Origin: an uncultured Clostridia bacterium
Lineage (GTDB): Bacteria > Bacillota > Clostridia > Oscillospirales > Oscillospiraceae
NCBI GenBank assembly: GCA_946186375.1
Contig: CAMHMZ010000008.1
Coordinates: forward strand, 1 to 64,000
Length of the DNA: 64,000 nucleotides
Direction of reading: 5' to 3'
Part shown: positions 55,779 through 64,000 of the stretch, piece by piece
Layout of the letters: every line of letters begins with the position of its first letter
How positions within the stretch are numbered: position 1 is the first letter of the stretch
Notes under the pieces: generated by a model
The model's input: the letters and a program-made list of their open reading frames with translations, nothing else
What the model was told of the DNA's origin: nothing
Database searches by the model: none
Position numbers and translations under genes: made by a program

Positions 55779-56636
55779 TCAGTCGTCGAGCTTGAAGCCC
55801 TCGCCGTGCACCTCGGTGGAATCGGTGACGAAGGTGAAGGCGCGGGGGTCGGCCTGCTTGATGACACGCAGTGTCTGCGAGAGGACATTGCGGCGCGTGA
55901 CGGTGATGATGACCTGCTTGTTGTTCATCGTATAGCCGCCGACAGCGGGCAGCAGCGTGGTGCCGCGGTCGGTGTACTGACACAGAGCGGCGTTGACCTT
56001 CTCGCCCTCAGAGGTGACGATATAGATGACCTTCGCGTAATCGACGCCCTGTGCGAGCGCGTCGATGACCTTGGAGGAGACGTAGATCGTGATGGTGGAA
56101 TAGAGCGCGACCTCGATATCGCGGAAGACGCACACGGCGAAGAGCACGACCGCCGCATCGCAGATGAGCAGCAGCACGCCGTTGGGCACGTTCGGAAACG
56201 CCTTGTGCAGCATGAGCGCCGCCAGATCCGTCCCGCCCGTGCTCAGCCCGCGCAGGAAAAGGATCCCCACGCCAAGGCCGGTCAGCACCCCGCCGAAGAC
56301 CGAGGCCAGCAGCACGTTGTTCGAGTAGCCGGGGACGAAGCGCTCAAAGAGCTCGATGAACAGCGACAGCAGCGCCGTGGAGATGAGCGTAAAAACAAGC
56401 GAGTGGCGGCCGAGGAGCTTCCAGGCGCCCAGCAGCAGCGGCACGTTCATGATGAGGTTCCAGGCGCTGACGTGGATGGGCGTGATATAGGCCAGCGCCG
56501 TGGCGGCGCCGGACACGCCGCCGGGGGCGATGTCGTTGGGCACCGTGAAGATCGAAACGCCGGCGCCCACGAGCGCCGCGCCGATCACGGCAAACAGCAG
56601 ATCCAGCGCAAGATCCTTGACTTTGATGGCTTTCAT
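55779..56636 (-). CDS. YitT family membrane protein (DUF2179)
   Basis: MKAIKVKDLALDLLFAVIGAALVGAGVSIFTVPNDIAPGGVSGAATAL; C-terminal VIITVTRRNVLSQTLRVIKQADPRAFTFVTDSTEVHGEGF. Confidence 0.92.
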   Translation of the reverse strand: MKAIKVKDLALDLLFAVIGAALVGAGVSIFTVPNDIAPGGVSGAATALAYITPIHVSAWNLIMNVPLLLGAWKLLGRHSLVFTLISTALLSLFIELFERFVPGYSNNVLLASVFGGVLTGLGVGILFLRGLSTGGTDLAALMLHKAFPNVPNGVLLLICDAAVVLFAVCVFRDIEVALYSTITIYVSSKVIDALAQGVDYAKVIYIVTSEGEKVNAALCQYTDRGTTLLPAVGGYTMNNKQVIITVTRRNVLSQTLRVIKQADPRAFTFVTDSTEVHGEGFKLDD

Positions 56637-56720
56637 GGCGATCTCTCCCTTTGAGGATACCTCTATTGTAGCATGGTTTCCTCCTTTTGCCAAGGGCGTA
56701 TCCCCGCCTTTTTCCGCCGC

Positions 56721-57242
56721 TCAGCCCCAGAGCAGGCGGCAGATCCAGGCGGAGGAGAGAAAGCAGACGAGATCGGCGCAGAGGGCGGCCGGAACAGCCC
56801 AGCGCGTGTCGCGGACGCCCGCGGCGGAAAAGTACACCGCCGTCACATAGAGTGTCGTCTCGCTTGCGCCGAGCATCACGGCGGCCGTGCGTCCGACGAG
56901 GGAGTCGGCACCGTGGGTCTTGATGAGCTCCGAGGCCGCGGAGAGCGCTCCGCTGCCGGAGAGCGGGCGCAGCAGCATCAGAAGCCCCGTCTCCTCCGGC
57001 ACGCCGAGGCGGCGAAGCAGGGGAGCGGCCATACGCTCCAGCAGCTCCAGCAGCCCGGAGGCGCGCAGCAGCGCGATCACGGCAAAAAGCACCGTCAGCG
57101 CGGGCAGGAGCTCGGCCATGAGGCACAGCCCTTTTTTTGCGCCCTCGGTCAGCGCGCCGTAGAGATCCACACCGTGGAAAAACGCCCACAGGCTCAGCGC
57201 GCCCAGCAGCAGCGCGGGTGTGAGCGACAAGACCTCGCTCAT
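56721..57242 (-). CDS. spmB: spore maturation protein B
   Basis: GALTEGAKKGL, LLRPLSGSGALSAASELIKTHGADSLVGRTAAVMLGASETTLYVTAVYF. Confidence 0.92.
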   Translation of the reverse strand: MSEVLSLTPALLLGALSLWAFFHGVDLYGALTEGAKKGLCLMAELLPALTVLFAVIALLRASGLLELLERMAAPLLRRLGVPEETGLLMLLRPLSGSGALSAASELIKTHGADSLVGRTAAVMLGASETTLYVTAVYFSAAGVRDTRWAVPAALCADLVCFLSSAWICRLLWG

Positions 57243-57808
57243 CGCCAGACGCGCTGCAGCAGCTTTGCGGCGCCGAGCCCCGCCAGGACCGACAGAAGCG
57301 AGCTTAACAGAACGGCGGGGACGATATCGAAGGGGGAGGACGCGCCGAGCGAGGAGCGTACCGAGGCGATCGTCGTGGGCAGCAGCTGCAGGGAGGCGGT
57401 ATTCAGAACCACCAGCAGCCGCAGCTCGTCGACGCCCGCCTCTCCCAGCCCGGCCATGCCGCGCGCCGCGCGGATCCCGGCCGGGGTGGCGGCGCTGCCC
57501 AGGCCGAGGAGATTGGCGCTGAGATTTTCGCTCAGCGCCTCCAGCAGCGGCGCTTCCCGGCTGGAGCAGGGGAAAAGCCGCCGCAGCAGCGGCCGCAGCG
57601 CTGCGGCCAGCCTTTTCGTCAGACCGCAGCGCTCGGCCAGCTCCAATATCGCGCTCCACAGGCACAGCGCGCCGCAGAGCTCGAGCGCGAAGCCCGTGGC
57701 GGAGCGTGCGCCCTCGAGCACGGCGGCCCCGGCCTCGGAAGCCCTGCCCGTCAAAAGGGCGTTCAGAAGAGAAAATAACAGCAGGATCAGCAGGACGATA
57801 TTGAACAA
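57239..57808 (-). CDS. spmA: spore maturation protein A
   Basis: NLSANLLGLGSAATPAGIRAARGM, LLVVLNTASLQLLPTTIASVRSSLG. Confidence 0.92.
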   Translation of the reverse strand: MFNIVLLILLLFSLLNALLTGRASEAGAAVLEGARSATGFALELCGALCLWSAILELAERCGLTKRLAAALRPLLRRLFPCSSREAPLLEALSENLSANLLGLGSAATPAGIRAARGMAGLGEAGVDELRLLVVLNTASLQLLPTTIASVRSSLGASSPFDIVPAVLLSSLLSVLAGLGAAKLLQRVWR

Positions 57809-57933
57809 ATAAGAAGCGCCTCCCCTGAATAAATACTCAAATTCTTAATTTTTTGTTACATAGCGCAAAAAAGAATTGCGTTCGACAGATATTGTGCTAT
57901 AATGCATCCATAGAGAGATGGGAGGAGTTTATT

Positions 57934-58179
57934 GTGAAATCTACCGGAATCGTTAGAAAGGTCGACGAGCTTGGGCGTATCGTGCTCCCCATCGAGATGC
58001 GCCGTACTCTCGACATTGCCGAAAAGGACGCGTTGGAAATCTATGTGGACGGCGAGAACATTATTCTGCGCAAGTATCAGCCGACCTGTATTTTCTGCGA
58101 CAACGTCCGTGGCGTGCTGAACTTCAAGGGCAAAAACATCTGCCCTGACTGCCTGGCAAAGCTGAAGTCGACGCTTTGA
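57934..58179 (+). CDS. AbrB-family transition-state regulator
   Basis: GTG start after GGAGGAG; KSTGIVRKVDELGRIVLPIEMRRTLDIAEKDALEIYVDGENIILRKY; TATAAT at 57896 upstream. Confidence 0.93.
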   Translation: MKSTGIVRKVDELGRIVLPIEMRRTLDIAEKDALEIYVDGENIILRKYQPTCIFCDNVRGVLNFKGKNICPDCLAKLKSTL

Positions 58180-58194
58180 TCGGCCCTGACCGAA

Positions 58195-58226
58195 AAAGGA
58201 CCTGCCCTTGGGCAGGTCCTTTTTGC
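58195..58226. terminator. Bidirectional terminator
   Basis: aaaaaggacctgcccttgggcaggtccttttt. Confidence 0.85.
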
Positions 58227-58239
58227 GTCATGAAGAAAG

Positions 58240-58956
58240 TCACGAAAGCCGGTAGATCCGGCGAAAGTCCGCACTCGGCGTCCCGTCGTCCTCGCGCAGG
58301 ATCAGACAGGGCTCCACGCTCAGCCCCGGCCGCGCGCCGCGGCGGCTCTCCACCAGTGCGAGGCTCGGCGCGCTCCCGGCGCGCTCGCAGACGAGGCGCA
58401 GCCGCTTCGGCTCGAGCCCATGTGCGGAGAGCCGTACAAAGAGCTCGCTCAGGCGCTCCGGCTTGTAAACGAGGCTGAAGCTGCCGCCGCTGTGCACAAG
58501 CCAGGCCGCCGCCTCGCAGAGCTCGTCGAGCGTGCAGGTCACTTCGCTGCGCGCCGCCGCGCGGCCGGCATCCGGCGAAACAAAGCCCGCGCCGACAGGA
58601 TAGTAGGGGGGATTGGCGGCGGCCAGATCGAAGGAGCCGGCAGAAAAGAGCCGCCGGTGCTGCCGCAGATCGCCGCAGAGAGCGCGCCCGCGTCCTTCCA
58701 GGGCGTTGGCAGCGAGGTTCTCTCCGCACAGAGCGGCGGCCTCCGGCAGAAGCTCGAGACCGGTCATATCGAGGCGTTCATTGCCGCAAAGCAGCAGCAG
58801 CGTCAGGATCCCGGAGCCGCAGCCGAGGTCGATCCCACGTCGGGCAGAACCGACCCGGATAAAGTCGGCAAGCAGGATGCTGTCGGTGCTTAAACGGAAG
58901 TGTTCACTTTGTTGAAACAGCGGCCCGCCGGACCAGAGAGACTCGAATTCTGCCAT
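58240..58956 (-). CDS. tRNA1(Val) (adenine-N6)-methyltransferase-like protein
   Basis: QQSEHFRLSTDSILLADFIRVGSARRGIDLGCGSGILTLLLL, LAAANPPYYPVG (NPPY). Confidence 0.88.
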   Translation of the reverse strand: MAEFESLWSGGPLFQQSEHFRLSTDSILLADFIRVGSARRGIDLGCGSGILTLLLLCGNERLDMTGLELLPEAAALCGENLAANALEGRGRALCGDLRQHRRLFSAGSFDLAAANPPYYPVGAGFVSPDAGRAAARSEVTCTLDELCEAAAWLVHSGGSFSLVYKPERLSELFVRLSAHGLEPKRLRLVCERAGSAPSLALVESRRGARPGLSVEPCLILREDDGTPSADFRRIYRLS

Positions 58957-59066
58957 GGTTTGGTCCTTTCAAAATCGTGAATAAATCGCGCATAAATGAA
59001 TAGAACGCTATAAATAAGGACAAGAAAAAGGGGCAGCACAGGGCTGCCCCTCTCTCTTTCGAGCAA

Positions 59067-59237
59067 TTACTCGGAGATGATCGCTTCCGCCGGGCACTGG
59101 GCAGCGCAGGCGCCGCACTCCAGGCACTTATCGGGATCGATCTCGTAGTGGAGATCGCCCATATCGATCGCTTCAGCCGGGCACTGAGCCGCGCAGGAAC
59201 CGCAGGACAGGCACTCGTCGGTGATAACAAAAGCCAT
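59067..59237 (-). CDS. 2[4Fe-4S] ferredoxin
   Basis: CLSCGSCAAQCPAEAI...CLECGACAAQCPAEAI; start 59237. Confidence 0.95.
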   Translation of the reverse strand: MAFVITDECLSCGSCAAQCPAEAIDMGDLHYEIDPDKCLECGACAAQCPAEAIISE

Positions 59238-59442
59238 GATGATACCTCCCGTATGTATTTGACCCCCCCAAGGGTCTTCTCGGTGCCATTGTAGCACAAG
59301 TTTTTTAAAAATCAATCGGAAATTTCACGCAGACCGATAATTCACGAAAAAACTGGCGATAATTCCTTGCAAACGGCGGGCCGCTTCGCGTTTTTTGGCA
59401 TTGGACCCGCGGGATAATAGCAGGCGGGAGGCGGAAATCGCC

Positions 59443-61719
59443 ATGAAAAGCAATCAGAAATTTACCCAGCGCGCCGAGCAGGCCATCGAGCGGGCGCGCA
59501 CAGCGGCAGGGGAACTCGGCCACGGCTTTGTCGGAACGGAGCACCTGCTGCTCGGCATTTTGCGCGAGGAGGGGGGGCTTGGCGGCCGGATCCTGCAGAG
59601 GCGCGGCGTGACGCAGGAGGCGCTGACTAAAGAGCTGCGAAAGCGCCTTGGTGCGGGCTGCCCCGGACCGGCTCCGCAGGGGCTCTCCGTGCGGGCGCGC
59701 CGGGCGGTGGAGAAGGCCGCCGCGGAGGCAGCCGCCCTGCGCCAGAGCCACATCGGCACGGAGCACCTGCTGCTGGGCATCCTGCGGCAGGACGACTGCG
59801 GGGGCGCTGCGGTGCTCACAGCCCTCGGCCAGGATCTCAACACGCTCTATACCGACGTCATGGCCGTCTTCGGCAGCCCACCGCCGCGTGAGCACAGCAG
59901 TCAGACCGGCACGGCCCGGGGCGTGCTGCGCCGCTCGGAGACGCGTGTTCTCGACCAGTACAGCCGCGACCTCACCGAGCTTGCCGCCGCCGGGCGCATC
60001 GACCCGGTGGTGGGCCGGGGCGGAGAGATCCGCCGCGCCGTGCAGATCCTCTCGCGCCGCAGCAAGAACAATCCCGTTCTGATCGGCGAGCCCGGCGTCG
60101 GCAAGACCGCCGTCGCGGAGGGGCTGGCGCTGCAGATGGCCCGGGGCGAGGCGCCGGAGGAGCTGAAAAACAAGCGCATCGTCTCGCTGGATATCCCGGC
60201 CATGCTTGCGGGCACGAAATACCGCGGCGACTTCGAGGAGCGCGTCAAGTCCGTGCTGCGCGACGTCAAGCGCGCCGGGGACGTCATCCTCTTTGTCGAT
60301 GAGCTGCACACGGTCATCGGCGCGGGCAGCGCCGAGGGCGCCATCGACGCGGCCAACATCCTCAAGCCCGCGCTCGGCCGGGGAGAGGTGCAGATCATCG
60401 GCGCGACGACGCCGGAGGAATACCGGCGGCACATCGAAAAGGACCCGGCGCTCGAGCGGCGCTTCCAGCCTGTGCGCGTGGAGGAGCCGGACCGGGAGAG
60501 GACCATGGAGATGCTCGCCGCCACGCGGCGGGGCCTGGAAAAGCACCACGGCGTGCGCATCGCCGAGGAGGCGCTGGAGGCGGCCTATGAGCTCTCCGTG
60601 CGCTATATCGGCGACCGTTTTCTGCCGGACAAGGCTATCGACCTGCTGGACGAGGCGGCCGCGGCGGCGCGCGTGGACGGGGAAAAGCGCGTCGACGCGG
60701 GCAGCGTGGCGCAGGTCGTCTCCCTCTGGACGGAGATCCCCGTGGCGGGGCTGCGGGAGGACGAGAGCGAGCGGCTGAGATGCCTGGAGGAGCAGCTGCG
60801 GCGGCGCGTCGTCGGACAGGAGGAGGCCGTGAGCGCGGTCGCGCGGGCGATCCGGCGCGGGCGCGTGGGCCTGCGCGACGCGAAGCGCCCGGTGGGCTCC
60901 TTCCTCTTCCTCGGGCCGACAGGCGTGGGCAAAACAGAGCTCTGCCGCGCGCTGGCCGAGACGGTTTACGGCGACGAAAAGGCCATGATCCGCTTTGACA
61001 TGTCGGAGTATATGGAGAAGCACTCTGTCAGCCGCCTCATCGGCGCGCCTCCGGGCTATGTCGGCTATGAGGACGGAGGCCAGCTTACAAGCCAGGTGCG
61101 GCGAAAGCCCTGGTCGGTGGTGCTCTTTGACGAGATCGAAAAGGCGCACGAGGACGTCTGGGGGATCCTGCTGCAGATCATGGATGACGGCCGCCTCACG
61201 GACTCCGGCGGCCGCCGCGTGGATTTTCGCAACACGGTCATCGTCATGACCTCCAATGTCGGCGCACGGCTGATCACCGAGGATCGCCCGACGCTGGGCT
61301 TCGGCAGCGCCGCCCCGGAGGGTGACCTGCGCGAGCGGGTCATGGAGGAGCTGAGACAGACCTTCAAGCCGGAGTTTCTCAACCGCGTGGATGAGACGAT
61401 CGTCTTCCGCCGCCTCAGCGCGGAGGATCTGCTGGATATCACGCGCCGGATGGTGAGGCAGATCCAGCAGCGCTTTGCCGGGCAGGGACTGACGCTCCTC
61501 GTGCCGGAGGAGAGCCTGCGCCGCCTGGCCCGGGAGGGGAGCGACCGGCGCTACGGCGCGCGGCCCCTGCGCCGGGTGCTGCGGGAGCATCTGGAGGACG
61601 CGGCGGCGGAGCTGCTGCTCGACGGCGAGGCCGTGCCCGGCGACGTGCTGACGCTCCTGCCCGAGGGCGCTGGGCTGCGCCTCTGCGTCGCGCAGGAGGG
61701 GAGAGCGGGCAAAAAATGA
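59443..61719 (+). CDS. clpC: ClpC/ClpA-type AAA+ unfoldase
   Basis: Two Clp_N repeats (GTEHLLLGILR twice); GEPGVGKTAVAEGLA and GPTGVGKTELCRAL Walker A motifs; LGF loop. Confidence 0.9.
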   Translation: MKSNQKFTQRAEQAIERARTAAGELGHGFVGTEHLLLGILREEGGLGGRILQRRGVTQEALTKELRKRLGAGCPGPAPQGLSVRARRAVEKAAAEAAALRQSHIGTEHLLLGILRQDDCGGAAVLTALGQDLNTLYTDVMAVFGSPPPREHSSQTGTARGVLRRSETRVLDQYSRDLTELAAAGRIDPVVGRGGEIRRAVQILSRRSKNNPVLIGEPGVGKTAVAEGLALQMARGEAPEELKNKRIVSLDIPAMLAGTKYRGDFEERVKSVLRDVKRAGDVILFVDELHTVIGAGSAEGAIDAANILKPALGRGEVQIIGATTPEEYRRHIEKDPALERRFQPVRVEEPDRERTMEMLAATRRGLEKHHGVRIAEEALEAAYELSVRYIGDRFLPDKAIDLLDEAAAAARVDGEKRVDAGSVAQVVSLWTEIPVAGLREDESERLRCLEEQLRRRVVGQEEAVSAVARAIRRGRVGLRDAKRPVGSFLFLGPTGVGKTELCRALAETVYGDEKAMIRFDMSEYMEKHSVSRLIGAPPGYVGYEDGGQLTSQVRRKPWSVVLFDEIEKAHEDVWGILLQIMDDGRLTDSGGRRVDFRNTVIVMTSNVGARLITEDRPTLGFGSAAPEGDLRERVMEELRQTFKPEFLNRVDETIVFRRLSAEDLLDITRRMVRQIQQRFAGQGLTLLVPEESLRRLAREGSDRRYGARPLRRVLREHLEDAAAELLLDGEAVPGDVLTLLPEGAGLRLCVAQEGRAGKK

Positions 61720-61810
61720 ACAGCTCCTGTTCAAAAAGTGGCAGTGTGTGGAATGAGTAACAATAATAAACTTATGTAAACCGAAACAATCTTAATAATA
61801 CTGAAGCTTC

Positions 61811-61851
61811 GGCCGCGGCTCCTTGACAAAAGGAGTGCCGCGGCCTATGCT
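61811..61851 (+). promoter_or_regulatory. Promoter embedded in a strong dyad (operator-like)
   Basis: ggccgcggctcctt(GACA)aaaggagtgccgcggcc; TTGACA (61823-61828) - 17 nt - TATGCT (61846-61851). Confidence 0.6.
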
Positions 61852-61886
61852 TTACATGATCAATGACTGTTGTGCGGAGGTGTCGC

Positions 61887-62354
61887 ATGGAGCAGAAAAC
61901 GCTGGCCCGTTGGCTGAAGCTCGTCCTCGCGGGGGTCGGGATCTGCGGGCTGCTGGTCTTTTTCCTGCTTGTGCCGGACTATGGCAAAAGCCTTGCGGAG
62001 GAATACCCGGAGTTTGCCTATCGCTATTACCCCTGGCTCTTTTTCCTCTGGGCGGCGGGGATCCCCTGCTATGCGATGCTGGTGCTTGGCTGGCGCATCG
62101 CGGGCAACATCGGGCGCGACCGCTCCTTTTCCACGGAAAACGCGGAGTATCTCAAATGGATCTCGTGGCTGGCCGCGGCGGACTCGGCCTTCTTTTTCCT
62201 GGGAAATCTCATTTTCTTTCTGACGGACCTCAGCGACCCCGGCGCGGCGCTTTTGTCGCTGCTGGTCATCTTCGCGGGCATTGCCGTCACCGTGGCGGCC
62301 GCCGCGCTCTCGCACCTCGTCAAAAAGGCTGCGGCGCAGTTGGAACGGGAGTAA
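61887..62354 (+). CDS. DUF2975-like membrane protein
   Basis: Four predicted TM helices; MEQKTLARWLKLVLAGVGICGLLVFF...GRDRSFSTENAEYLKWISW. Confidence 0.75.
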   Translation: MEQKTLARWLKLVLAGVGICGLLVFFLLVPDYGKSLAEEYPEFAYRYYPWLFFLWAAGIPCYAMLVLGWRIAGNIGRDRSFSTENAEYLKWISWLAAADSAFFFLGNLIFFLTDLSDPGAALLSLLVIFAGIAVTVAAAALSHLVKKAAAQLERE

Positions 62355-62391
62355 GTTTTCAGTTTTTAGTTTTTAGTTTTTAGTTTATAGA

Positions 62392-62433
62392 AGAAGAATA
62401 GGATGTGAAAGAACTTTCACATCCTATTCTTCT
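62392..62433. terminator. Bidirectional terminator
   Basis: agaagaataggatgtgaaagaactttcacatcctattcttct. Confidence 0.85.
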
Positions 62434-62968
62434 ATGCTGTTCGGTGCGGGGGAGGGGTGCCGAGGAAGCGCTCCATGACCTTGTAGAGCGGCCGGTAGAG
62501 GATCAGCGTCAGCACGAAATTCCCGCCGCAGTGCGCGAGATCGTAGGGGATCCCGCTCACCCACATGCTGAAGAACATCTCCCAGCCGCCGTTGATGGCA
62601 AAGTACTCCAGGTACATCAGCGGCCCGAAGCAGAACCCGAAGATCGCCGCGATCACCGCCCAGATGAGGGCGGAGTCGTTCTTGCGAAAGAGCATCGCGA
62701 TCGCCACGAGCAGCGGCCAGGTGTAGAGGTAGCCGAACCACCAGATCCCGCCTCCGAAGATGAGGCCCTCCAGCGCCACATACACCGCCACGGCGTACAT
62801 CGCCCGCCAGCCGAAAAAGATCGCGGCGAGGATGATGAGCACGCTGTTGACGTTGATATTCGGCAGGGAGGAGAGCGCCCACTTGGCGGTGAAGATCAGC
62901 GCGCCCATCAGCGCGAGCACACAGATCTCCCTGGCGCTGAGCTTAGCCGACGGTGTAGGTGAATTCAT
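62432..62968 (-). CDS. ECF transporter S component (cobalamin-type suggested by riboswitch)
   Basis: Multi-TM; SAREICVLALMGALIFTAKWALSSLPNINVNSVLIILAAIFFGWRAMYAVAVYVALEGLIFG. Confidence 0.8.
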   Translation of the reverse strand: MNSPTPSAKLSAREICVLALMGALIFTAKWALSSLPNINVNSVLIILAAIFFGWRAMYAVAVYVALEGLIFGGGIWWFGYLYTWPLLVAIAMLFRKNDSALIWAVIAAIFGFCFGPLMYLEYFAINGGWEMFFSMWVSGIPYDLAHCGGNFVLTLILYRPLYKVMERFLGTPPPHRTA

Positions 62969-63344
62969 AATGGTCGCCGTCGGCGATCATGGTGCTGTCC
63001 ACGCCCGTGTCGAGCATGACGCCGTCCTTGGTCAGGCACCACCAGGACTGATCGACGCTGTAGTCGGCTGTTTCACCGTCTACGGTCTCAACCATCAAGC
63101 CCCATTCGCTCTCGGAGCCGGCGATCAGGTCTTCCTCCTGTTCGAGCGCGGCGCGCAGCGCTTCGGCGTCTGTATGGATGGTGAAGTCCTTCGTGCTGCC
63201 GTCCTTGTGAACGACCTCCAGCACGATGGTTTTGTCGCCCTCCTGAGCGACGGGTCTGTTCTGCCCCCAGATGAGCAGAGCGCCGACGACCAGTACAAGC
63301 AAAACGGCCACGGCAATGATGATGTTTCTTGTTTTTTTGTTCAT
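62943..63344 (-). CDS. DUF4430-domain membrane-anchored protein
   Basis: N-terminal TM; IHTDAEALRAALEQEEDLIAGSESEWGLMVETVDGETADYSVDQSWWCLTKDG. Confidence 0.8.
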   Translation of the reverse strand: MNKKTRNIIIAVAVLLVLVVGALLIWGQNRPVAQEGDKTIVLEVVHKDGSTKDFTIHTDAEALRAALEQEEDLIAGSESEWGLMVETVDGETADYSVDQSWWCLTKDGVMLDTGVDSTMIADGDHYEFTYTVG

Positions 63345-63461
63345 TGTCATCTCTCCTTTCTTATTCCGTCTTGCGACGATCGGACACCGCACAGAGCAAA
63401 AGAGAACTTTTGGCCGGGTACCGCGGCACCCTGTACGGTACGGCGCAAAGCTGCGCCGTTC

Positions 63462-63600
63462 AGGCAGGTTTTCTGACTTCGGGAGGCGCGCAGCGCCTCC
63501 GCTTCACAGTGACGGCCTCGCGAGGGATTCACACCCAGATTCCCCTGTTGACTGCCGCGGAGCATGGCTCCGGACAGATCCTGCGCCGATTGCTTGCGCA
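63462..63600 (-). ncRNA. Cobalamin (B12) riboswitch
   Basis: Minus strand: GGGAATCTGGGTGTGAATCCCTCGCGAGGCCGTCACTGTGAAGC ... CCCGAAGTCAGAAAACCTGCCTG (B12 box); upstream promoter TTGTAG-17-TATACT. Confidence 0.92.
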
Positions 63601-63666
63601 GAGAGTATAGCACGGGGAGGAAAAATCTACAAGAGGACAGCGCGCTTTTCCCGCCGCCCATACAAC

Positions 63667-63697
63667 AAAAAAACGCCCCCTTGGGGCGCTTTTTTGC
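63667..63697. terminator. Terminator
   Basis: aaaaaaacgcccccttggggcgctttttt. Confidence 0.75.
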
Positions 63698-63707
63698 GAT
63701 CTATGGA

Positions 63708-63992
63708 TCAGACCAGAAACAGCGAAACGACGAAGATCGCGGCGCAGGCGATGGCAAAGAGGATGACGCCCGCGTTGAGGCAGGAGACCTTGAAGCCCGT
63801 GCCCTTCGGAAGCTCCTCCTCGGCCGGGAGAAGCACGAACTTCTTCCGGTGCCGGAGCAGCAGCACCAGACCCGCGATCGAAAGACCGATCAGCGCAAAC
63901 GCATAGATCATGAAGCCTCCGACGCCGGACAGATCCACGTCCATCGCACCCTGGCTGAGCGCGTCGATGGCGTCGAGATCTGCCTTGGACAT
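63708..63992 (-). CDS. Membrane protein, possibly truncated by window edge
   Basis: Two hydrophobic segments; the ORF begins near the window end so the true N-terminus may lie outside. Confidence 0.45.
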   Translation of the reverse strand: MSKADLDAIDALSQGAMDVDLSGVGGFMIYAFALIGLSIAGLVLLLRHRKKFVLLPAEEELPKGTGFKVSCLNAGVILFAIACAAIFVVSLFLV

Positions 63993-64000
63993 GATCCAGG

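Noticed and set aside
59305-61734. 809-aa minus-strand ORF
   Set aside because: Antisense of clpC, biased composition.

Overview
GC-rich bacterial chromosomal window, probably a spore-forming Clostridia/Oscillospirales-type Firmicute (spmA/spmB, AbrB, ECF-S transporter, BspA-like LRR protein; the taxon is inference). Most of it is housekeeping: ddl, alr, rfbABC, a SpoU methyltransferase, dprA, topA, trmFO, plsX, rnc, nagB, glmM, pyk, arcC, mnmE, rex, ECF sigma/anti-sigma, dusB, xth, trmB, murI, argS, spmAB, abrB, clpC, one tRNA-Ser(GCU) and a cobalamin riboswitch. The best candidate for an undescribed system is the minus-strand envelope locus at about 71-18684. It holds (i) a ~2106-aa fusion of a sugar-transfer-type ATP-grasp, nine copies of an unfamiliar ~66-aa repeat, a MurF/CapB-like Mur ligase, LRR_5, FN3-like and Ig-like segments and a CapA/PgsA-like domain, with no visible signal peptide or TM helix; and (ii) a 1766-aa protein with four tandem ATP-grasp modules, of which the two inner ones have lost catalytic residues. 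These are followed by alr and ddl and preceded by rfbABC and a DUF4012 protein. This could be a ligase-driven amino-acid/peptide polymer or envelope-modification pathway (inference). Other notable items: inverted repeats flanking a secreted LRR/FN3/Ig protein, nagB with an apparent ACG start, a resolvase-derived protein lacking catalytic residues, a ClpC without its middle domain, a TrmB-GNAT fusion, and a decayed phage/ICE polyvalent-protein remnant next to a zeta-toxin-like gene and tRNA-Ser. No database searches were run; family names come from motif recognition.
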